Notes under the pieces: generated by a model
What the model was told of the DNA's origin: nothing
What the model saw: only the letters and a program-made list of their open reading frames with translations
The model's database searches: none
IMG/VR virus record: IMGVR_UViG_3300020469_000121
Coordinates: 1 to 35,769 of that record
Length of the DNA: 35,769 bases
Source of the DNA: a virus
Direction: 5' to 3' (one strand)
In this document: positions 1-6,463 of the stretch, in pieces
How positions within the stretch are numbered: position 1 is the stretch's first letter
Layout: each line of letters starts with the position of its first letter
Program-made: the position numbers and the translations under genes

Positions 1-2
1 AG

Positions 3-296
3 GGTGTAGGAGCTGCACAGACTCTCTATGCAGTGGGCAGTGATATCAAAGCGCTTCAGCCTCCAGAGGGTACTGACAAAGTTAAGAGGCTAGGTGGTCC
101 TAAGAAGGTCAAGAGCCGAGCGCGTGACCGTAAAGTCTTAGAGTGGATCATGTGGGTGTTGCCTCGATGGGCTCTAATCAATCTCATCTACATCATCTGT
201 GAGTTATGGCCTTGGCTCAGCGCTCAGGGATATGTGAAGTGGTTACAAGTCACCGGCAACTTTATAGTGAGAATGTTTTATGGCTCAGGATATTAA
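3..296 (+). CDS. Class III nucleotide cyclase, C-terminal part with membrane anchor (gene completed from 35169)
   Basis: This is the 3' part of the gene that starts at 35169; joined across the 76-bp overlap it gives 267 residues. The part seen here begins at the end of the cyclase domain (residues QTLYAVGSD), followed by a basic linker (GGPKKVKSRARDRK) and a strongly hydrophobic Trp-rich stretch, about residues 215-243 of the joined protein. That stretch probably anchors it in the inner membrane with the catalytic domain in the cytoplasm. A GTG at 33 is an artificial start; there is no ribosome binding site there and homology runs upstream. The first five residues read GVGAA, where the right end of the window reads GVKTP, suggesting strain variation or an assembly edge. 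The stop overlaps the next gene by 17 bases, so the two are probably translated together. Confidence 0.75.
   Translation, partial: GVGAAQTLYAVGSDIKALQPPEGTDKVKRLGGPKKVKSRARDRKVLEWIMWVLPRWALINLIYIICELWPWLSAQGYVKWLQVTGNFIVRMFYGSGY
18..93. repeat. Terminal direct repeat, left copy (76 bp)
   Basis: Bases 18-93 are identical to 35694-35769. The repeat lies inside one coding frame, the cyclase, and the frame is the same in both copies, so the ends can be joined without disturbing the gene. This is what a circular or circularly permuted genome looks like after assembly. A true terminal redundancy would look the same. Bases 1-17 are not part of the exact repeat: they match the sequence before the right copy at only 10 of 17 positions but keep the same frame. 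Confidence 0.9.
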
Positions 297-771
297 ACAG
301 CGTAAGTCAGAGAAAGAGCTGAGCGCTATAGAGAAGACTAAGAGAGGGTGGTGGTTCTCTGTCTTCTTCATGCTCTTAGTAGTTGGGCTCATCTTGTTTC
401 TGACTTATGTGGAGATAGTCGAAAAGAACAGAGATGTCTTGGTGGGTATACTCGGGATGATCACCGGCTCGATCTCGTCGATGATGGCTATAGCGTCAGG
501 TCGAGACCCCTCAGAAGTCGAGGATCTCAAAGACAAGCTAGCATCAGCCAACGCTGATAGAGAAGCATTGATAGGCAGGTTGAGAGATGCACAGATACAG
601 ATGCAACTTAGCCGGGAGCAGATCTCAGAACTGCAGACAGCAGTCATAGAGAAGCTATCCATCTTTTCAGGTCAACGACCGATTAAGACAAAAGATCCTG
701 ATCAAGTTATACTCCCCCCTACGGTTGAGGAGTGGTTGCCTGAAATTGAATCTGTGGACAGAGGTGATTAG
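280..771 (+). CDS. Two-helix membrane protein with coiled coil, partner of the cyclase gene
   Basis: 163 residues, not assigned to a named family. Two hydrophobic helices are visible at about residues 25-48 (GWWFSVFFMLLVVGLILF) and 52-75 (DVLVGILGMITGSISSMMAI). They are followed by a heptad-rich charged region, about 80-130, predicted to be a coiled coil, and a proline-rich acidic tail. The layout recalls small phage membrane proteins with a pair of helices ending in a Gly/Ser-rich turn, some of which are annotated as holin-like. It starts inside the end of the cyclase gene (17-base overlap) and lies on the same strand, so co-expression is likely. It could be a holin-like protein, an effector that responds to the cyclase product, or unrelated. 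No cyclic-nucleotide-binding domain was recognised. Confidence 0.7.
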   Translation: MAQDIKQRKSEKELSAIEKTKRGWWFSVFFMLLVVGLILFLTYVEIVEKNRDVLVGILGMITGSISSMMAIASGRDPSEVEDLKDKLASANADREALIGRLRDAQIQMQLSREQISELQTAVIEKLSIFSGQRPIKTKDPDQVILPPTVEEWLPEIESVDRGD

Positions 772-780
772 TTACTTGAG

Positions 781-796
781 GTAACTTAACTTAAAG
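781..796. promoter_or_regulatory. 16-bp motif shared with the SSB operon promoter
   Basis: GTAACTTAACTTAAAG here and GTAACTTAAGTTAAGG at 28376-28391 agree at 14 of 16 positions. At the second site the motif contains the perfect palindrome TAACTTAAGTTA and overlaps a predicted -10 element. The copy here lies just upstream of the AcrIF11-like gene and next to a short inverted repeat (AGTTAC 770-775, GTAACT 781-786). A common DNA-binding regulator is a reasonable inference. Confidence 0.4.
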
Positions 797-817
797 TGAA
801 ATAAGTCTTGTTTGCAT

Positions 818-844
818 ATTGTAAACATTGTAAACATTGTAAAC
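818..844 (+). repeat. Three perfect tandem copies of ATTGTAAAC
   Basis: The 9-bp unit ATTGTAAAC occurs three times without change at 818-826, 827-835 and 836-844, ending 23 bases before the start codon of the AcrIF11-like gene. The location in a 5' leader suggests a protein-binding array or a control element for that gene. The repeat would encode Cys-Lys-His repeats if translation began at the upstream TTG (808), but the ATG at 868 has a better ribosome binding site. Confidence 0.7.
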
Positions 845-867
845 AAAGACCTAGCGGAGACAACATC

Positions 868-1341
868 ATGACTAAACTATTCCACTGCTCACCCAATGAA
901 ATACAAAGTATTAGCGCCAATTATGGTCAATTCGATGGTGCTCTATTCTTTTCTCTACAACCATATTCATTAAGTGATTCACCTTACACTTATGAGATTA
1001 ATCTTAGTGATGATGAAATCATTGAAGTGTCTTGCTTAGAGTGTGACAAGTCTGTTGCGGAAATTAAAGATCTTGCTAGTAGATACTTAGACTTAGAAAT
1101 ATCTGAAGACACAGCTATTGATCTATTAAACGCTGATGAGTCTATCTTTGACTTATTGGAATCTGAAGACGCTGAAGTTGACTTCATGGATGCTAGTGAG
1201 TTCGACTGGGCTCTACAGGGTATTCAAGCCAAAGCTGCTAATAACATGGGCTACACAGCTGCACAGGGATATGATGAGCAAGGGTCAGTATATATTATTA
1301 ACTTAGTCAACAAAGAGGATCTGATTAGCTTGTCAGCATAA
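868..1341 (+). CDS. AcrIF11-like ADP-ribosyltransferase-type protein, candidate anti-CRISPR
   Basis: 157 residues. The start at ATG 868 is preceded by GGAGA with a 7-base gap. The N-terminus (LFHCSPNEI, then a Gly/Phe-rich turn GQFDGALFFS) and the C-terminus (AANNMGYTAA..YDEQGSVYIINL) follow the pattern I remember for AcrIF11 and its relatives. Those proteins block type I-F CRISPR by ADP-ribosylating the Cas8f subunit. The Asp in DEQG (D136) sits where AcrIF11 has its catalytic Asp before an Asp-Glu-x-Gly turn, and the early Phe-His (5-6) fits the NAD-binding end of the fold. The middle (50-110) is unusually acidic. The gene is richer in A/T-ending codons than its neighbours and stands alone between the cyclase cassette and the late promoter, as a moron would. 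It could instead be an ADP-ribosyltransferase with another host target. Confidence 0.55.
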   Translation: MTKLFHCSPNEIQSISANYGQFDGALFFSLQPYSLSDSPYTYEINLSDDEIIEVSCLECDKSVAEIKDLASRYLDLEISEDTAIDLLNADESIFDLLESEDAEVDFMDASEFDWALQGIQAKAANNMGYTAAQGYDEQGSVYIINLVNKEDLISLSA

Positions 1342-1358
1342 GCTAGAATATCTGACAG

Positions 1359-1387
1359 TGGACAGATTCGGATAAAGTCTATATGAT
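1359..1387 (+). promoter_or_regulatory. Predicted late promoter for the structural operon
   Basis: TGGACA at 1359-1364 matches the sigma70 -35 consensus at five of six positions. TATGAT at 1382-1387 matches the -10 consensus at five of six. The spacer is exactly 17 bp. Transcription would start near 1393-1395, within the inverted repeat at 1390-1421, and run into the portal gene at 1429. All genes from 1429 to 24325 are on this strand with almost no gaps, so this is the best candidate for their main promoter. Confidence 0.6.
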
Positions 1388-1389
1388 CG

Positions 1390-1421
1390 CCTATGCTAGC
1401 GTGACACACTCACGTCATAGG
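1390..1421. promoter_or_regulatory. Nested inverted repeat over the late transcription start
   Basis: The outer arms are CCTATG (1390-1395) and CATAGG (1416-1421). The inner arms are CGTGA (1400-1404) and TCACG (1410-1414) around a 5-base loop. There is no T-run, so it is unlikely to be a terminator. Its place directly after the -10 element fits an operator, or a hairpin at the 5' end of the late message just before the AGGGG ribosome binding site of the portal gene. Confidence 0.6.
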
Positions 1422-1428
1422 GGTCCAT

Positions 1429-2847
1429 ATGATAGACGAACAGAGGCCACCAAAACACCTTAAAGCACTGCACCCACGTTTAGGGGTGAAGGGTATTTCA
1501 GGTACTCAACTCTCCGGTGGCAACATCACTGGTAAAGAGAATAATCCTCAACTCACTGGCCTCAATTGGGTCACTGAAGCTGAAGAGATGATGAGGACTG
1601 ACCCCATCGTTCGACGATCTTGGCATATGCTAAGGCAGACTCTCCTCTCAGCTTCATGGCGTTGGGAGCCTGGTGTTGAAAATGATGAGGTAGCTGAGGA
1701 GCTCGCTCGATATGCAAATGAGTGCTGGGGCCTAGATGGTTTCTCAGGTCAAATGTCTATCTCATGGGAAGAGCAACTTGCTTACCTCTTAGAGTTTATA
1801 CCTCTTGGTTATCGATACGCTGAGGAGGTCTATAAAGTCGGGCCTGACTCAGAAGGTAGAATCAGAGTGTGGCTGTCACACTATGCAGATCGTGAACCAT
1901 CAGCGCACTCACAATGGTTATCACGTGATAATCAGCGACTAGATGGTGTGCTACAAAATACCGTAGGTGTTGGTAAACAGCCTAGTCCTATACCAGCTAA
2001 TAAGCTCCTCTTACTCACCCTCAATAAAACAGGTTCAAACTTTGAGGGCGTCGGTATGCTGAGGCCTGTGTGGTGGTGGTGGCGTACTAAGCAACGTGTC
2101 GCTAACCTTATGTGTGTAGGGCTAGACCGTTGGGCAGTGCCATCACCTAAGGTGGTAGTCGACCGTTCACAAGCTGAGTCTTTAGGCCTCAGTGATGGTG
2201 ACATTGACTCGATGATCAATGACGCTGAAGCACAAGCACAGGCATTTATCAGCGCTGAGCAGAGCTATCTAGTTGAGAACGCTGCAGTCAAGTTTGACAC
2301 TTATGCAGCTACTCCGAATCTATACGCTGATGGACCCATTAACATTATCACTAAGTGTGACTCACAGATTGCATCTGCTTTCTTGGCTCAGTTTGCTGAC
2401 CTTGGAAATACTGAGACTGGCGCTCGTAGTGTTGGTGAGATCCACCTATCAATCTTTAGACGTGCTGCTATCAACCTTTGTGATCTCGTAGCATCTCAAG
2501 CTAGTGGCATTGATAGACGTGGTGGTGGGACCATAGGCCGGCTGATCCGTTGGAATTATGGTTGTATCGATCCTAGCAAGCTACCAAAACTCACCCACAC
2601 AGGACTAGACACTGATGACCTAGCAGACTCACTAGGTATGCTCCCTGGTCTTGTTCAATCTGGTCTACTTACTCCTGATGATGATCTCGAGAGAGCAATC
2701 AGAGAACGGCTAGGAGCTGGTGACCTGCCAGAGGATGCACAGCGCTCAGCTATCTCTCGAGTGTCTAGCATTGGCAGTGGTGGTGCTGTGTCTGCACTTA
2801 CTGAGCAACTAATCAGAAGGAGGCGAGATGGCAAAAAAACGAAATAG
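1429..2847 (+). CDS. Portal protein (Mu gp29/DUF935-like)
   Basis: 472 residues, the usual size for portal proteins. The portal forms the dodecameric ring at one head vertex through which DNA enters and leaves. Support: the N-terminal plan (EAEEMMRTDPIVRRSWHMLR), a central region with a Trp-rich turn (RPVWWWWRTKQRVAN), and a C-terminal helical part with SQIASAFLAQFADLG, which resembles DUF935/Mu gp29-type portals. The position is right too: first gene of the head module, directly before an I-type protease/scaffold gene that it overlaps by 20 bases. The start has an AGGGG ribosome binding site. The C-terminus is strongly basic (RRRRDGKKTK). Confidence 0.85.
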   Translation: MIDEQRPPKHLKALHPRLGVKGISGTQLSGGNITGKENNPQLTGLNWVTEAEEMMRTDPIVRRSWHMLRQTLLSASWRWEPGVENDEVAEELARYANECWGLDGFSGQMSISWEEQLAYLLEFIPLGYRYAEEVYKVGPDSEGRIRVWLSHYADREPSAHSQWLSRDNQRLDGVLQNTVGVGKQPSPIPANKLLLLTLNKTGSNFEGVGMLRPVWWWWRTKQRVANLMCVGLDRWAVPSPKVVVDRSQAESLGLSDGDIDSMINDAEAQAQAFISAEQSYLVENAAVKFDTYAATPNLYADGPINIITKCDSQIASAFLAQFADLGNTETGARSVGEIHLSIFRRAAINLCDLVASQASGIDRRGGGTIGRLIRWNYGCIDPSKLPKLTHTGLDTDDLADSLGMLPGLVQSGLLTPDDDLERAIRERLGAGDLPEDAQRSAISRVSSIGSGGAVSALTEQLIRRRRDGKKTK

Positions 2848-4144
2848 GAGCATCAACACGAGCTTCAAGCGTCATTCATATAAGCAAAGACAACAGACTG
2901 AGAAGCGCTTGATGCTTCAGCGCCCATCTACATTAAGAGCTTATGGTGAGGCTGTACAGCTCTCTGAGGTGTCTAGCTATGAGATACCTGAAGGGTTAAC
3001 CGTTGGTAGGCCATTTAAGACATTAGGCTTAGGCCAAGTTTCATCTCGTATGAGTGGTGACGCCATTGGTAAAGAGATTGATGTAGAGATGCTTACTGAG
3101 ATGGTCAGAGTCTTTAACGCTCGTAAAGAGAATGACCCTGTGATTATCGACTGGCAACACGCTACATCTCCTTTTCAATCAGGATCACCAGCGCCACCAG
3201 AATCAGGTAACGCGCTAGGCCTCATCATTGATCTCGACCTCAGAGACGATGGGCTCTATGCGACACCTGCATATAATGAGCGCGGTCTTGATGTAGTTAC
3301 TAAAGCCGGCGGTGTGCTCTGGTCTTCACCTGAGTTCTTGGCCGGTGAAGTATTTGACAGACTCGGTGGCTCTAAAGTTGGAGACGCTCAACTATTAGCC
3401 ATCACACTTACCCCTCGACCTGCACAGTCTCACGACCAGATAGATCGAGTAACACTAACAGAGGAGATTCGGATGGACAGCATTGACAGCATGTCACCTG
3501 AAGAGCTCAAGCAGATGCTCATCGCCAAAGATGAGATGGTCAAAGAGCTCGAAGATCAAATTAAAGAGATGAAGCAAGACGCTGAAGCTTCACTCAAAAC
3601 AGAGTCAAAAGACGATAACGACGAGTCTCTCAAAGAAGAGAAGGATGATGATGAGAAAGCAAAGAAGCTAGCTCACACTCCAGACCACGAAGAGAAGGCT
3701 GAAAAGAAGGATTACAAGATGAGCGAAGATCTATCACCCATGATGCTCTCTGAGATCCAGGCGCTTAACGAAAAGGTCAGCGCTCAGGATGCAGAGATTA
3801 AGAAATTACGCTCAGAGCGTGATGCTGTTGAGTGTGGTCGAGCTATTGACATGCTCCTCAGTGAAGGCAAGGTCTCACCTAGTGAGAAGTCTACAGCTGA
3901 GAAAGCTTGGGAGCTCCGAGAAATCCAGCCTGAGTTTTGGCAGATGTTCTCTAGTCGTGAGTCTGGATCATCAGTACCATTGGCTGAGATCGGCCATGGT
4001 GCTAGTGGTGCTGAAGTCACTAAGCAGTCTCTTGACTTGGCAGTACGTAAGCTCTCAACAGAGAAGAGCATCACTTATTCTGAGGCGTTGGCTGAGTTCC
4101 GCGCTGACAATCCTGATTATTATCTCAAAGCTTTTGGAGGCTGA
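2828..4144 (+). CDS. Head maturation protease with scaffold domain (Mu I-like)
   Basis: 438 residues. About residues 60-200 match the Mu I-type prohead protease pattern: a His in DWQHAT (108-113), a Ser pair in SSPEF (166-170) and the closing LTPRPA (194-199). The protease trims scaffold and capsid parts during head maturation. From about 215 onward the protein is acidic and helical (DDNDESLKEEKDDDEKAKK and following), as expected of a scaffold, ending in a short C-terminal domain with AEKAWELREIQPEFWQMFSS. The N-terminus (KKRNRSINTSFKRH) is strongly basic. A second start inside the gene at 3473 probably makes the scaffold on its own. It lies between the portal and decoration protein genes. 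Confidence 0.82.
   Translation: MAKKRNRSINTSFKRHSYKQRQQTEKRLMLQRPSTLRAYGEAVQLSEVSSYEIPEGLTVGRPFKTLGLGQVSSRMSGDAIGKEIDVEMLTEMVRVFNARKENDPVIIDWQHATSPFQSGSPAPPESGNALGLIIDLDLRDDGLYATPAYNERGLDVVTKAGGVLWSSPEFLAGEVFDRLGGSKVGDAQLLAITLTPRPAQSHDQIDRVTLTEEIRMDSIDSMSPEELKQMLIAKDEMVKELEDQIKEMKQDAEASLKTESKDDNDESLKEEKDDDEKAKKLAHTPDHEEKAEKKDYKMSEDLSPMMLSEIQALNEKVSAQDAEIKKLRSERDAVECGRAIDMLLSEGKVSPSEKSTAEKAWELREIQPEFWQMFSSRESGSSVPLAEIGHGASGAEVTKQSLDLAVRKLSTEKSITYSEALAEFRADNPDYYLKAFGG
3473..4144 (+). CDS. Nested in-frame scaffold protein (internal start in the protease gene)
   Basis: An ATG at 3473 is in frame with the protease-scaffold gene (residue 216) and is preceded by GAGGAG at 3461-3466 with a 6-base gap, a better ribosome binding site than many true starts here. 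The resulting 223-residue protein is the acidic helical scaffold region without the protease. The same arrangement is known from lambda C/Nu3 and Mu I/Z, where the internal product outnumbers the long form. This is inferred from the start site and the analogy. Confidence 0.6.
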   Translation: MDSIDSMSPEELKQMLIAKDEMVKELEDQIKEMKQDAEASLKTESKDDNDESLKEEKDDDEKAKKLAHTPDHEEKAEKKDYKMSEDLSPMMLSEIQALNEKVSAQDAEIKKLRSERDAVECGRAIDMLLSEGKVSPSEKSTAEKAWELREIQPEFWQMFSSRESGSSVPLAEIGHGASGAEVTKQSLDLAVRKLSTEKSITYSEALAEFRADNPDYYLKAFGG

Positions 4145-4146
4145 TC

Positions 4147-4539
4147 ATGTCTGATTCAAATACAATTGTTTCAATGATTGCTGGTGGTGCAATTACTGAG
4201 TTTGCACTAGTCAAAATCAACGGCGCAGGCAAAGTGGAGGTTGCAACTCTAGCAACAGCCGACAGCACCTTCGGAGTAGCACAGAGAGCAGCTAGCGCTG
4301 GTGAAGCTGTGGATGTTGTCATCCATGGTGTCACTCGTGTTATCTCAGGCGCTGCTTTAACACTCGCAACCACACCGATCTTGGCAGTGACGACAGCCGG
4401 CAAAGTTCAAGCTTGCCAAGTCGCAGACACTACATTCTTTCCTGTGGCGCGCGCTTTGCCAAATGTTAATCAACTCACGACTGCAGACGGCGATCAGATG
4501 AAGGTCTTCTTCTTCGGTCCTGTTTCACGTGCTAGCTAA
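4147..4539 (+). CDS. Head decoration protein (DUF2190-like)
   Basis: 130 residues, almost all small and beta-prone (Ala, Val, Thr, Gly). The order IAGGAITEFALVKINGAGKVEVAT... FGVAQRAASAGEAVDVVIHGVTRVISGAAL follows the DUF2190 pattern of small capsid cement proteins that stud the head and stabilise it after expansion. It lies between the protease/scaffold and the major capsid gene, the standard place for such a gene. The 2-base gap upstream points to translational coupling. Confidence 0.75.
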   Translation: MSDSNTIVSMIAGGAITEFALVKINGAGKVEVATLATADSTFGVAQRAASAGEAVDVVIHGVTRVISGAALTLATTPILAVTTAGKVQACQVADTTFFPVARALPNVNQLTTADGDQMKVFFFGPVSRAS

Positions 4540-4549
4540 GGAGTAAATC

Positions 4550-5560
4550 ATGGCAAGCTCATATAGTAATCTACACCCAGTAGATCAGATCCTAACTAGT
4601 CTCGTAGTCGAGGCAGTACCTAGCGACAATCAACTTATCGCTGGTGAAGTCTTTGAGAGCATCAAAGTACCTGAGCGCTCAGGCACAATCCTTCTTGAAG
4701 AGTCACGCAACTTCATGGGAGCGGGCGCTGGCATTGACCTCGAGCGCGCCCCCGGTGCATCACGTGCAACTATCGGCGGGTTTGATCGTACTTCACAGAC
4801 GTTCAAGGCTAAGATCTATGCAGCGTCTGACAGCATTGCTATGGAGGACATTTTCGATAGTCAATATCCTGGCAGTGAAGAGGCGCGTCTAGCTCGTAAA
4901 GTCAGCCGAGTGATGAAGCTCGCTAAAGAAGCTCGAGCAGCTGACGTGCTCTTTGATAGTGCTACTAACTTTGCAGCTTACACTGCTGCACCTGGCACTA
5001 AGTTCGATGCTGTTGGTGCTGAGCCGTTGACCTATCTTGACACGATCAAAGATACTGTCTTTGCTAACGCTCATGGCATTAACCCAGATACCATGATTCT
5101 AGGACGTGGCACCTTTCGCGCTCTAGCTCGCAACCCTGAGGTTCGTGGCTATGTGCAAGTTGGTGGTGCTGGTACCATTGGCGTTGCCGGTGGTGCTAAT
5201 CAGATTCTCTCTGATGAAGCTGTCAAAGCTGTGTTACGTGACATCCTCGGCATTCCTAACATCTATGTCGGTCAGGCTCTACGTGATACTGCTGTCCCTG
5301 GCGCTACCTCTAGCGAGTCTGCAATTTGGGCAGACGCTAAGGTCTTCATGGGTATCCTCCGAGGATCAGACGCCATCGTTCAAAAGAGTGGCAACGTTAA
5401 GGGTATGCCAACAGCTGCAGTTAACCTTGAATTCGGTGGTATGCAAGCTGGTCAATATGACTCACTCGACTCAACACGCCGTTATGTCTACGCTGAAGAA
5501 GTTCACCAGATGAAGCTCATTGACGCTTCACTTGGCTACGTCCTGACTGCGTGCATCTAA
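4550..5560 (+). CDS. Major capsid protein
   Basis: 336 residues; the start follows a good AAGGAG ribosome binding site. Position and size fit a coat protein of the HK97 fold: it follows the decoration gene and precedes the minor head and neck genes. The part DTMILGRGTFRALARNPEVRGYVQ and the segment IWADAKVFMGILRGSDAIV followed by YDSLDSTRRYVYAEEVHQMKLID resemble coat proteins from Mu-like heads, in which the protein ends in a conserved surface segment. No delta domain is evident at the N-terminus; scaffolding is supplied by the separate upstream gene. Confidence 0.85.
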   Translation: MASSYSNLHPVDQILTSLVVEAVPSDNQLIAGEVFESIKVPERSGTILLEESRNFMGAGAGIDLERAPGASRATIGGFDRTSQTFKAKIYAASDSIAMEDIFDSQYPGSEEARLARKVSRVMKLAKEARAADVLFDSATNFAAYTAAPGTKFDAVGAEPLTYLDTIKDTVFANAHGINPDTMILGRGTFRALARNPEVRGYVQVGGAGTIGVAGGANQILSDEAVKAVLRDILGIPNIYVGQALRDTAVPGATSSESAIWADAKVFMGILRGSDAIVQKSGNVKGMPTAAVNLEFGGMQAGQYDSLDSTRRYVYAEEVHQMKLIDASLGYVLTACI

Positions 5561-5563
5561 GAC

Positions 5564-6463
5564 ATGGATATGTTGAGCCATCATCAACTCTCAGAGATTG
5601 ATGCAGATGAAGAGGCTATTGCAGACCTTACCCGTCAGGTTAAGAGTCAGCGTGGTCCTATGGCTCAACTAGTCCGTTCAAGACGAGATCAATTAAAAGT
5701 CGAGGTTCAAGCCGAGCGAGCATTCAAAACATCTCTCGCGAAAGCTCGAAAAGACCTAGTGAGTATCATCGAGATGGCGTCAGTATCGACTGAGCCTGAA
5801 CTGCTACTTAGCTTTGATGATGAGCAACTCTTGGATCTAATTCTGAGGGGTGGCCTAGGTCTAGCCATCGATGACTTTATTGAATCGTCTGATAAAATCA
5901 GAGCAAGTGTTGAGAGATCCTTTGAGGTACTCGGTTTAGAGTATGACCCTCAGTCGCTCCCTCAACTTGACCTGATACAAGCACAGAGCGCCAGTGCTGT
6001 ATTTGAAGATGTGATTATCCCAGACTTCAAGCGAGCTACACGTGATGCACTGTTAGCTCTATCAACTGAAGTCCCTCTCTCTATCGTTAAGAGCACATTA
6101 AACCAACGGCTAGAGAGTTCAGAGGGTAGACAGCTCACTGAGGTTAAAACTAGAATTAGTCAGTATGGGCGAACAGTCACAGCTAGAATTGCTGATGAGG
6201 TTGGGCTTACTAACTATCTCTATACTGGTCCCAGAGATGGACTAACTCGACCATTCTGCAAAGCGCTCATTAATAAAGTGGTCGATGATAAGCAGATGAG
6301 TAAGCTAAGGAATGGTCAAGGCCTAGCTGTGAAGACTAGCTGTGGTGGGTATAATTGCAGACACTCCTGGTCACCGGTCACAGAGTCTTTTGTGCAAGCT
6401 GCTGATCTCGATCTAGCAACTAGTAAAGACATCAGTAACGCCAATAAAGGTGGTAAAGAATGA
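5564..6463 (+). CDS. Minor head protein (Mu F / SPP1 gp7-like)
   Basis: 299 residues: an N-terminal helical region (1-180) and a C-terminal region with the hallmark of F-like minor head proteins. That hallmark is YTGPRDGLTRPFCKALINKVV, then NGQG, and CGGYNCRHSWSPV at the end, with paired Cys/His likely to bind zinc. Such proteins sit inside the portal vertex and may be ejected with DNA. It starts 3 bases after the capsid gene with almost no ribosome binding site of its own, suggesting coupling. In Mu the F gene precedes the protease; here it follows the coat gene. Confidence 0.78.
   Translation: MDMLSHHQLSEIDADEEAIADLTRQVKSQRGPMAQLVRSRRDQLKVEVQAERAFKTSLAKARKDLVSIIEMASVSTEPELLLSFDDEQLLDLILRGGLGLAIDDFIESSDKIRASVERSFEVLGLEYDPQSLPQLDLIQAQSASAVFEDVIIPDFKRATRDALLALSTEVPLSIVKSTLNQRLESSEGRQLTEVKTRISQYGRTVTARIADEVGLTNYLYTGPRDGLTRPFCKALINKVVDDKQMSKLRNGQGLAVKTSCGGYNCRHSWSPVTESFVQAADLDLATSKDISNANKGGKE

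Noticed and set aside
770-786. Terminator from AGTTAC-TTGAG-GTAACT
   Set aside because: Arms of only six A/T-rich pairs and no T-run; treated as part of a control region.
808-867. N-terminal extension of the AcrIF11-like protein from a TTG at 808, with Cys-Lys-His repeats
   Set aside because: The Cys-Lys-His run is the reading of the 9-bp DNA repeats, the TTG has no ribosome binding site, and the ATG at 868 has GGAGA at good distance.
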